From Dehalococcoidia bacterium (GTDB taxonomy: Bacteria > Chloroflexota > Dehalococcoidia > SAR202 > UBA11138): 12,429 nucleotides of DNA. A model generated the notes under the pieces. That model had not been told where the DNA came from and ran no database searches. It saw nothing but the letters and a program-made list of their open reading frames with translations. This document shows positions 6,896 to 12,429 of the stretch, piece after piece. Within the stretch, counting starts at the first letter, position 1. Each line of letters opens with the position of its first letter. Made by a program: the position numbers and the translations under genes. Where the stretch lies: assembly GCA_012270665.1 (NCBI GenBank), contig JAAXHY010000577.1, positions 1 to 12,429 on the forward strand, given 5' to 3'.

Positions 6896-7231
6896 TCAAT
6901 CCAGGGGAATCGCAACGGATATTCTTGTTACGTCGCCGTAGGCACGGGTGGTATGTCCCTGCCCGGTGAGATCATCGGCGAGCATGACGTCGCCGGTGCC
7001 GAAGTAGCGGAGCGTGCCGTCGCCCAGACCGATTTCTACTTGTCCCGACAGCGTGATTATGAACTGTCGGCGCGGGGCCACGTGCCAGTCTATGAACTTG
7101 CCCGGCTCGTCATACCTGAACATGATTCCGGTCGCGTTCTTCAGTTCTCCCCAGGGGAATTCTCCGGTGTCCATGTCCAACTCCTCGAAGTGCGACTGGC
7201 CGTCGTCTCCGGTGTACAGCCTCGTAACCAT
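6896..7231 (-). CDS. Small single-domain cupin protein
   Basis: 111 aa. The start at ATG 7231 is set by GGAGG at 7238-7242, six bases upstream; the frame stays open another 900 bp antisense to the enolase-family gene, but that extension has no such support. The cupin core is DWHVAPRRQFIITLSGQVEI (His50, Gln56), then the turn RYFGTGDVMLADD and TGQGHTTR with His93. Motif 1 has one His instead of the usual HxH, and Gln in the Glu position, so metal binding may be weak or use other residues. Small cupins of this type bind or isomerise sugars and organic acids. First gene of the minus-strand group and divergent from the enolase-family gene, which suggests a shared pathway or control. Confidence 0.83.
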   Translation of the reverse strand: MVTRLYTGDDGQSHFEELDMDTGEFPWGELKNATGIMFRYDEPGKFIDWHVAPRRQFIITLSGQVEIGLGDGTLRYFGTGDVMLADDLTGQGHTTRAYGDVTRISVAIPLD

Positions 7232-7360
7232 TTGGGGCCTCCAAAATTTGTGTGCTGGGGCTATTCTACAACAGACACGAATGAATTTTTGTGAGACAAT
7301 CACGTGGATCCCGTTACGGACCAAAATACATCGCTGAATGCTGAATAAGGATGACAAGGA
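7232..7360. promoter_or_regulatory. Divergent intergenic region between the cupin and enolase-family genes
   Basis: This 129-bp AT-richer stretch must hold promoters for both directions. A weak minus-strand -10 candidate TAGAAT lies at 7268-7263 without a clear -35. A 4-bp inverted repeat GTGA-N5-TCAC (7291-7303) overlaps the palindrome CACGTG (7301-7306). A tandem GCTGAAT pair (7333-7346) precedes the AAGGA (7347-7351) that serves the enolase-family ATG at 7361. The dyad could be a regulator site shared by both genes; this is tentative. Confidence 0.35.
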
Positions 7361-8560
7361 ATGAAGATAAAGCAAGTCAGAGCCGTCGAAGTCAACATAC
7401 CCCGCACGCCGCCGAAGTCCGAGTCGCGCCGGCCCAACTGGAACACTCACGCCCGGCGCGCGCTTCCGATTAACAAGTATCCCGAATTCCCCAGGCTTCA
7501 CGGCCAGATGCCGGGGGCTAATACATCCGCTGAAGTGTGGGTACAGGTAGTGGCCGAGGATGGCGCCTGGGGGCTCGGACAGTGCAGCTTTGGTGAACCG
7601 ACGGCGGCGCTGATTGATTATCACTTTGGTCCGCTGCTGGAGGGCAGGGACTGCATGGCCTTGGAGTATCTGAACGACCTGATGTGGCGTTCGACGCAGA
7701 GGTTCGGCGCGGGCGGGATCGCCACTGTGGCGCAGTCCGGCATTGATCTTGCGTTGTGGGACCTGAAAGGAAAGTTGCTCGGTCAGCCGGTGTATTCGCT
7801 GATAGGCGGGCCTTGCCGGGACAAGGCGCTGATCTACGTCACTTCGGATGATCTGGACTGGTCTTTGGAACTGGGATTCAAGCACTTCAAGGTGTCCAAT
7901 CCCGCTCACTACGACGAGGGAATAGATGGGATAAACATAGTGGAGGAGAAGATAGCCAGCGCGCGGGAGACGGTAGGGTCGAACGCGGAGCTTATGTACA
8001 ACCCAGTGATGAGTTTCAACGTGGAGTTCGCCGTCCGGCTGGCGGAGCGTCTGAGACCGTATGGACTGCGGTGGTTCGAGGAGCCGCTTATACCCACGGA
8101 TCTCGAAGGTCACATCGAATTGAAGAAGGCGATCAACTGGATCCCTCTGGCCACGGGTGAGGACCACCACGGGCGCTGGACGTTCAGACAGCTAGTAGAG
8201 CACAGGGCAGTTGACGTCCTTCAGCCGGACATGAAGTGGTGTGGTGGACTGTCGGAGGCGTTGAAGATATATACAATCGGCGAGGCTGCGGGAATCATAA
8301 CCATCCCGCACGCGGCGGCGGCTTCGCCGTGGGGGCAGCATTTCTCAATCTCGATGCCCGAATCTCCAATGGCGGAGTTCTGGATGGGAAGCGATCCGGG
8401 CATCCCCCTGGAGGAAGTTTGCCCCATACCCGGTATGCCTATGCCAAAGGACGGGTACGTGAAGCCGTCCGACGCTCCCGGATTCGGCATGGAGATCAAG
8501 GAGGAATGGATCGCGCCTTGGGATCACACGACGGCTATGAAGGCGCGGGGACTGGGCTAG
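7361..8560 (+). CDS. Enolase-superfamily (mandelate racemase/MLE) protein, L-rhamnonate dehydratase-like
   Basis: 399 aa, family length. The N-terminal capping domain contains NWNTHARRALPINKYPEF, resembling the substrate-binding loop of RhmD-type dehydratases, and VWVQVVAEDGAWGLG. The barrel carries DLALWDLKGK, GFKHFKVSN, RWFEEPL with ligand Glu240, ATGEDHHGR with ligand Glu267 and His270, VLQPDMKWCGG with Asp290, and IPHAAAASPW with His317. Asp290/His317 form the general acid-base pair used by the rhamnonate dehydratase/mandelate racemase type. At the first metal ligand, where RhmD has LMLD, this protein reads LMYN (Asn214). Expected reaction: Mg2+-assisted dehydration or epimerisation of a sugar acid in the cytosol; the exact substrate is unknown and the Asn may alter chemistry. 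Convergent with the hydrolase gene, 13 bp between stops. Confidence 0.88.
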   Translation: MKIKQVRAVEVNIPRTPPKSESRRPNWNTHARRALPINKYPEFPRLHGQMPGANTSAEVWVQVVAEDGAWGLGQCSFGEPTAALIDYHFGPLLEGRDCMALEYLNDLMWRSTQRFGAGGIATVAQSGIDLALWDLKGKLLGQPVYSLIGGPCRDKALIYVTSDDLDWSLELGFKHFKVSNPAHYDEGIDGINIVEEKIASARETVGSNAELMYNPVMSFNVEFAVRLAERLRPYGLRWFEEPLIPTDLEGHIELKKAINWIPLATGEDHHGRWTFRQLVEHRAVDVLQPDMKWCGGLSEALKIYTIGEAAGIITIPHAAAASPWGQHFSISMPESPMAEFWMGSDPGIPLEEVCPIPGMPMPKDGYVKPSDAPGFGMEIKEEWIAPWDHTTAMKARGLG

Positions 8561-8573
8561 AGTTCCACGCTGG

Positions 8574-9353
8574 CTACGCGCCCGGCGCTCCCACCTGCGC
8601 GATGAAGCGGGAGACCTCGAAGTTGAACACGTCCGGGTTCTCGAAGTAAACGGAGTGTCCGCAGCCCGGGACACGCAGCGCCTCCGAACCCGGGATGTGC
8701 TGCGACGCGGCCTCGATGACGTGAGGCGGAGTGATGTCGTCTTCTTCGCCCACGATGAACAGCGTAGGGACTCTCAGGTTGGACAGGTCGGCGCCGGTCG
8801 GCCCTCCGCTGAGGACGCCGGCAAGGTTTGGTCTGGGTGGATTGGTACGCGAGATCTGGAGGTAGAGGTTGGCGAGCGCAGGTTCGCGTATGCCGAAGCC
8901 AGGCGCGAGGGCTCTAAATCCCAGTTCGCGTGTCGAGGTCTGTTTCGCTCGCCAGTCGGCCAGCGCCTGTTCGACATCGGGTTCTCCCATGCCGCCCGTA
9001 GTGTCCGCGAGGACAAGGCTCCTCGTCCGGGCAGTATGCTCGACGGCGAATCCCAGGGCGGTTCTGCCTCCCATAGATTGGGCCACGAGATGCACCGACT
9101 CTATGCCGAGATGATCAAGCAATCCGACGAGGTCTTCGACGAAAGACTTCATGCCAGGACCGTCGGGCTGATCATAGGAATGTCCAAACCCTCTGTGTGA
9201 AAATGTAACGCAGCGGTGGCTCTCTGAGAAGTAAGGGATCTGCTGCCACCAGGAGAGAAGATTTCCGCCCGCCCCGTGGCAGAAGACAATGGCCTCTCCC
9301 TGTCCGTATTCCTGGTAGTCAATCTGAATTCCGTTGATGAGTACAAGCGGCAT
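8574..9353 (-). CDS. Alpha/beta-fold hydrolase (3-oxoadipate enol-lactonase-like)
   Basis: 259 aa. ATG 9353 has a GAGG core (9360-9363) six bases upstream. Oxyanion-hole motif HGAGGN at 26-31, a GFGHSYDQPDG loop at 55-65, nucleophile Ser93 in AQSMGG, acid Asp205 in GEEDDITPP, and His233 in GCGHSVYFENP: a complete catalytic triad. Length and motif spacing match PcaD-type enol-lactonases and general esterases of the family. No signal peptide; cytosolic. Divergent from the lactonase gene (93 bp between start codons) and convergent with the enolase-family gene, so it probably acts on an ester or lactone intermediate of the same catabolism (inference). Confidence 0.88.
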   Translation of the reverse strand: MPLVLINGIQIDYQEYGQGEAIVFCHGAGGNLLSWWQQIPYFSESHRCVTFSHRGFGHSYDQPDGPGMKSFVEDLVGLLDHLGIESVHLVAQSMGGRTALGFAVEHTARTRSLVLADTTGGMGEPDVEQALADWRAKQTSTRELGFRALAPGFGIREPALANLYLQISRTNPPRPNLAGVLSGGPTGADLSNLRVPTLFIVGEEDDITPPHVIEAASQHIPGSEALRVPGCGHSVYFENPDVFNFEVSRFIAQVGAPGA

Positions 9354-9387
9354 AATTCACCTCGAGCGATCGTTCAAGTTAGTTCGA

Positions 9388-9396
9388 TGATACAAT
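9388..9396 (+). promoter_or_regulatory. Candidate extended -10 promoter for the lactonase gene
   Basis: TGA-TACAAT has the TGn extension plus a five-of-six -10 box, 50 bp before the preferred lactonase ATG, in the divergent gap with the hydrolase gene. No good -35 at 16-18 bp was found, as is common for extended -10 promoters. Confidence 0.4.
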
Positions 9397-9446
9397 ATCC
9401 AACGCAAAGTTTACTCTGAACTGAAACCCAAGAGGATATGCCTACA

Positions 9447-10484
9447 ATGCCGACATTTGTTTACGTGACTGCATCCGGCGACGACAGGATTGTTATCTTC
9501 AGGCAAGATGAAGATTCGGGCGCGCTCGAGAATCTGGGTGAGGTGGAGGCTGAAGGCCGGCCCGCGCCCATGGCGACGGATCCAGAGCGCCGCTTTCTGT
9601 ACGTCGCCAGGCGGGACGCCAATAAGCTGGACAGCTACTCGATAGATCCGACGACCGGGGGCCTTGAACTGCTGGGAGTCGCTGACCTAGAGTCTGACCC
9701 CAATTTCCTGGCGACGGACAAGACGGGTCGGTGGCTGCTGTCGGCTTACTACCTCGCTGGCAGATGCGCCGTCCATCCAGTTGACGAAAGTGGCGTCGCC
9801 CAGGCGCCTCCGGTGGAGTGGAGGGCGACAGGGCAGGGAGCGCACTCGATGCAGACGGACAGTTCAAATCGTTTTGCCTTCGTGCCGCACATTGGCGGCG
9901 GCAATGGGGTAAACGCCATCTTCCAGTTTCTATTCGATGAGAGGACGGGGACGCTCATCCCGAACGATCCGCCCACCGTCCCACAGGATGGCGACCTGGG
10001 ACCGAGACACTACTGCTTCCACCCGACTCTGGATGTTCTGTACTTCTCCAATGAACAGGGGTGTAGCGTGACCGCGTACAACTTCGACGCGGACGGGGGA
10101 ACGCTGTCCGCGTTTCAGACCGTCTCGACCCTGCCGTCACCCTGGAGCGGAAGGAACTCGTGCGCGCAGATTCGGGTGAATCCGACAGGCACCATACTGT
10201 TCGCGCCGAACAGGGGCCATGACAGCATCGCGTGCTTCCTCATTAATCAAGAGTCTGGGCATCTCACTCGGACCGCAATCGTCCCGTCGGAGCCTGTGCC
10301 GCGCGCGCTAAACGCGGATCCACGAGGCAGATTCCTCTACGCGGCAGGGCTGGACTCTGGGAAACTCGCTGCATACGAGATCAACGAAGCCTGGGGCGGC
10401 ATAGACCGCATAGGGACATACGACGTAGGCCGTGAGCCTATGTGGGTTCTGCCGGTGAGCTTGGCTGGCGAGCCAGCAGAATGA
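9447..10484 (+). CDS. Lactonase-family seven-bladed beta-propeller (6-phosphogluconolactonase YbhE-like)
   Basis: 345 aa. Two in-frame ATGs exist at 9438 and 9447. AGAGGA (9431-9436) is one base from the first and ten from the second, so 9447 is preferred. The protein is built of repeated blades with a Y-V/I-F strand, then GxLExLG, then DPxxRFLYVA. Family signatures are GQGAHSMQTD, GPRHYCFHPTLDVLYFSNE, QIRVNPTGTILFAPNRGHDSI and PRALNADPRGRFLYAA. This matches the lactonase propeller family, which hydrolyses sugar lactones such as 6-phosphogluconolactone; many members have no assigned substrate. No signal peptide, so a cytosolic role. Its 3' end overlaps the carrier gene on the other strand by 47 bp. 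It may open lactones to acids for the enolase-family enzyme. Confidence 0.88.
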   Translation: MPTFVYVTASGDDRIVIFRQDEDSGALENLGEVEAEGRPAPMATDPERRFLYVARRDANKLDSYSIDPTTGGLELLGVADLESDPNFLATDKTGRWLLSAYYLAGRCAVHPVDESGVAQAPPVEWRATGQGAHSMQTDSSNRFAFVPHIGGGNGVNAIFQFLFDERTGTLIPNDPPTVPQDGDLGPRHYCFHPTLDVLYFSNEQGCSVTAYNFDADGGTLSAFQTVSTLPSPWSGRNSCAQIRVNPTGTILFAPNRGHDSIACFLINQESGHLTRTAIVPSEPVPRALNADPRGRFLYAAGLDSGKLAAYEINEAWGGIDRIGTYDVGREPMWVLPVSLAGEPAE

Positions 10485-11703
10485 CGAATGTGCCTATGAA
10501 GCCCATGACGGCGAAGGTGATGAACGGTATGAAGTAGCTCTGCCTGAGATCGAACATGAACCCGGCGAACAACGGCGCGAAGATCATCGCGATGTTGGAC
10601 GGGACCATATTCATGCCGAGGATCGAGCCGAAATTCTTCCTGCCAAAGAAATCACCAATGATGGCTGTCAACAGCGGCACTCGTCCTCCGAAGCCCGCTC
10701 CCCAGAGAACGGCGAACACGACTGCCATGGGAAGGGAGTCGGTCATTGCCAGGATTGTCATGGCCAACGCCTGCAGGAACATACACACGAACAAGACGAG
10801 AACTTTCGACGCGCGGTCGGCGAGGTATCCGGCCACGAAGCCGCTGAGGAATGCGACGAATGTGTAAATCGTTACGACGAAATTGGCGGTAATGAGTGAG
10901 ATGCCTGAGTCCGTCAGCTTGGGAACCAGGTGGACGGACAGTGTGATGATCGAAACTACCGAGGCGAGCCGCGCAATGGCAATGACCCAGAATGCCACGG
11001 TTCGGAGGGCCTGCGCGGGTGTCATTTCAACGGCGTCCTCAGAATCGGTCCCGGAAGGGCTGGGACCAGAATCTTGGACTCGACGAGCAGGGTCTCCGTC
11101 AGGCTGCGATCCTATATCTTCCGGCAGGTTGTGCATGAAACGGGACGCCGGGATAGCTACAAGTATCAGAACAAAGCCGATTCCGAGCGACGTCATGCGG
11201 AAGTCGTGATTTTCTATTCCCCATGCCATGAGGGGAACGAGGAAGCCCCCGAGTTGGACGCCGGAAACCGCAATAGACATAGCGAGCGCTCGCCGTCGGG
11301 AGAACCAGTTGTTTATCAGCGTTACTATCGCAATCCAGCCTCCCACGCCGGAGCCAAGCGATATGGCCAGGTATGCCACGTAGAAGTGCCACACCTCCTG
11401 TATCTGAGAGTAGAAGATGAACCCGAGGCCCATGATGAAGTAGCCGATTACAACCATTCTGCGGGTGCCGAGACGATCAACGAGGAACCCCTCTATGGGG
11501 CCGAGCAGAGCGCCCTCAGCGCGGGAGAGCGCGAACGCGCCTGACAGAGTGGTGCGGTTCCAGCCGAAGTTGCGCTCGAGGGCTACGAAAAAGGTACCGA
11601 CACCCTGAAATACCGTGGTTGACATCAACATCAGCATGAAACTGGAGATGCCTACAAGGTACCATCCGTAGAAGATATTTCGGGTGCGTCGTGAGTTGCG
11701 CAA
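10438..11703 (-). CDS. Major facilitator superfamily transporter (OxlT/monocarboxylate-type)
   Basis: 421 aa from TTG 11703; the start is uncertain. The frame runs up to TTG 11838 (466 aa) and another TTG lies at 11754; none has a Shine-Dalgarno site. The shortest is preferred: it puts NIFYGWYLVG eight residues from the N-terminus as usual for the family, and the longer form would cover a strong promoter on the other strand. Two sets of hydrophobic segments consistent with 12 helices are visible. Motif A lies after helix 2 (GFLVDRLGTRRM) and a related copy follows in the second half (GYLADRASK), with a polar charged loop between halves. OxlT/MCT-type carriers move mono- and dicarboxylates with H+ or by exchange. 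Uptake of an organic acid is inferred. Confidence 0.85.
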   Translation of the reverse strand: MRNSRRTRNIFYGWYLVGISSFMLMLMSTTVFQGVGTFFVALERNFGWNRTTLSGAFALSRAEGALLGPIEGFLVDRLGTRRMVVIGYFIMGLGFIFYSQIQEVWHFYVAYLAISLGSGVGGWIAIVTLINNWFSRRRALAMSIAVSGVQLGGFLVPLMAWGIENHDFRMTSLGIGFVLILVAIPASRFMHNLPEDIGSQPDGDPARRVQDSGPSPSGTDSEDAVEMTPAQALRTVAFWVIAIARLASVVSIITLSVHLVPKLTDSGISLITANFVVTIYTFVAFLSGFVAGYLADRASKVLVLFVCMFLQALAMTILAMTDSLPMAVVFAVLWGAGFGGRVPLLTAIIGDFFGRKNFGSILGMNMVPSNIAMIFAPLFAGFMFDLRQSYFIPFITFAVMGFIGTFVILLARQPSSPAEPT

Positions 11704-11782
11704 GTCGGTGGATGTGACGGTTCTGAGTAGGGGAGTCGGGCTAAAGTCTAGCAAACCAGAAACAAGCGATGCGACTGTGCGT

Positions 11783-11799
11783 AAGAGATTCTTTCTCTT
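11783..11799. promoter_or_regulatory. Inverted repeat AAGAGA-N5-TCTCTT abutting a -35 box
   Basis: The 6-bp arms at 11783-11788 and 11794-11799 are separated by TTCTT. The right arm shares two bases with the -35 hexamer at 11798. A regulator bound here could control the promoter; chance occurrence is possible. Confidence 0.3.
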
Positions 11800-11826
11800 G
11801 ACAATGCGGCATAAAACGCATATCTT
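11798..11826 (+). promoter_or_regulatory. Sigma70-type promoter driving the ABC transporter gene
   Basis: A perfect TTGACA (11798-11803), an exact 17-bp spacer and TATCTT (11821-11826, four of six). Transcription would start near 11833, leaving a leader of about 115 nt before the ATG at 11950. This is the best-formed promoter in the window. Confidence 0.6.
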
Positions 11827-11843
11827 GACGCTAGCCAAGACCA

Positions 11844-11871
11844 GCTTGGACTTGCTATCGCTTGAGCTTGC
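11844..11871 (+). repeat. 16-bp-period direct repeat in the ABC transporter leader
   Basis: GCTTGGACTTGC (11844-11855) and GCTTGAGCTTGC (11860-11871) match at 10 of 12 positions and are separated by TATC. Each copy itself contains two CTTG units. It sits just downstream of the predicted transcription start, where a repressor site or an RNA element would act. Confidence 0.5.
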
Positions 11872-11887
11872 GCGGATTCAGCCGCGC
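11870..11887 (+). promoter_or_regulatory. GC hairpin in the ABC transporter leader
   Basis: GCGCGG (11870-11875), loop ATTCAG, CCGCGC (11882-11887), followed by only three Ts. The stem is perfect and stable, but the T-run is too short for a standard intrinsic terminator. It may be an attenuator-like or mRNA-stability element. Confidence 0.4.
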
Positions 11888-11949
11888 TTTCGGATTCTGT
11901 AGTATCATCTGTTTGTTGAAAAACTACAGCCGGTGTAGGGAGTATCTTA

Positions 11950-12429
11950 ATGGCCAAACTACTGGAAGTGAACAATCTCACCACTCACTTCTTCACCCAG
12001 GACGGAGTCGTCAAGGCGGTTGACGGCATCACCTACGACCTTGAAGAAGGGGAGGTGCTGGGAGTCGTGGGCGAAAGCGGATGCGGCAAGAGCGTTCACG
12101 CTCTTTCCATAATGCGTCTGGTTCCGTCGCCTCCCGGGCGCACCGTGGCCGGTGAAGTAGTATTCGAGGGGGAAGATCTGCTGGAGATGGATGACGCTGA
12201 GATGCGCAACATCCGGGGCAATCGCATCGCTATGGTCTTCCAGGAGCCGATGACCTCTCTCAACCCGGTTCTGACTATAGGACGCCAGTTGACCGAGACG
12301 CTCGAACTCCACCAGGGTATGACCAGGCAGCAGGCAAGGGTCAGAGCGGCGGAACTTCTTCAGACGGTCGGAATACCCGACGCGGAGCGCAGACTGGTTG
12401 ACTATCCCCACCAGTTCAGCGGCGGCATG
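11950..12429 (+). CDS. Oligopeptide/dipeptide ABC transporter ATP-binding protein (OppD/DppD-type), 3' truncated by the window edge
   Basis: 160 residues are visible, about half of the usual 320-340. ATG 11950 follows AGGGAG by about 9 bases. The translation begins MAKLLEVNNLTTHFFTQDG, then shows the Walker A GESGCGKS at 41-48, the Q-loop with Gln98 in VFQEPMTSLNP, the DppD-type segment GRQLTETL, and the start of the signature YPHQFSGGM at 152-160, where the window ends. VFQEPMTSLNP and YPHQ[FL]SGGM are typical of the OppD/DppD/NikD group, which powers uptake of peptides, nickel or glycosides with a partner OppF/DppF ATPase. Downstream permease or partner genes are expected but not visible. 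Confidence 0.92.
   Translation, partial: MAKLLEVNNLTTHFFTQDGVVKAVDGITYDLEEGEVLGVVGESGCGKSVHALSIMRLVPSPPGRTVAGEVVFEGEDLLEMDDAEMRNIRGNRIAMVFQEPMTSLNPVLTIGRQLTETLELHQGMTRQQARVRAAELLQTVGIPDAERRLVDYPHQFSGGM

Noticed and set aside
7232..8170. Extension of the cupin reading frame upstream to 8170, giving 424 residues
   Set aside because: The added part is antisense to the well-supported enolase-family gene, shows no family pattern, and the cupin has its own GGAGG-N6-ATG at 7231.
8655..9200. Plus-strand frame of 181 codons opposite the alpha/beta hydrolase
   Set aside because: Antisense shadow of a gene with an intact catalytic triad; no start signal.
10930..11544. Plus-strand frame of 204 codons opposite the MFS gene
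   Set aside because: Antisense shadow; highly polar, repeat-like residues reflect the complement of membrane-segment codons.
11959..12411. Minus-strand frame of 150 codons opposite the ABC ATPase
   Set aside because: The plus strand has Walker A, Q-loop and signature motifs in one uninterrupted frame.

Overview
The window (12,429 bp, moderately GC-rich, densely coding on both strands) looks like a chromosomal segment of a Chloroflexota bacterium, most likely the Dehalococcoidia/SAR202 side. This is inference from gene content: a Uma2-type endonuclease, a Pro/Thr-stalked surface serine protease with ConA-like modules, an AtzA/TrzN-type amidohydrolase, an enolase-superfamily sugar-acid dehydratase homologue, a cupin, an Asp-box propeller, an MFS carrier and an oligopeptide ABC transporter. 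No rRNA, tRNA, CRISPR array, transposase or integrase was seen.

Layout. Positions 1-474 hold the 3' part of a Uma2 gene. Positions 509-2710 encode a predicted lipoprotein with a trypsin-like protease domain and two C-terminal repeat modules. Positions 2811-3579 are a ribbon-helix-helix/PIN (VapBC-type) toxin-antitoxin module with a 12-bp palindrome over its likely promoter. Positions 3729-5105 encode a metal-dependent amidohydrolase. It is followed, convergently, by a minus-strand group: cupin (7231 to 6896), six-Asp-box propeller (6842 to 5784), ParD-like antitoxin (5718 to 5425) and ParE-like toxin (5428 to 5126).

From 7361 the content is catabolic: a RhmD-like enolase-superfamily protein (+), an alpha/beta hydrolase (-), a lactonase-type beta-propeller (+) and an OxlT/MCT-like MFS carrier (-) whose 3' end overlaps the lactonase gene by 47 bp. 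The window ends inside an OppD/DppD-type ABC ATPase gene (11950 to the edge), preceded by a well-formed sigma70-type promoter and a leader with a 16-bp-period direct repeat and a GC hairpin.

The genes from 6896 to the end fit import and breakdown of small organic acids, lactones or peptides: carriers for uptake, a lactonase to open lactones, an enolase-superfamily enzyme for the resulting acid, and a hydrolase plus cupin for side steps. The substrate cannot be read from the sequence. The most unusual points are the loss of an expected metal-ligand Asp in the enolase-family protein (Asn214), Gln227 where the amidohydrolase family usually has Glu, the protease with ConA-like modules in place of PDZ domains, and the structured control regions at 2811-2854 and 11783-11887.
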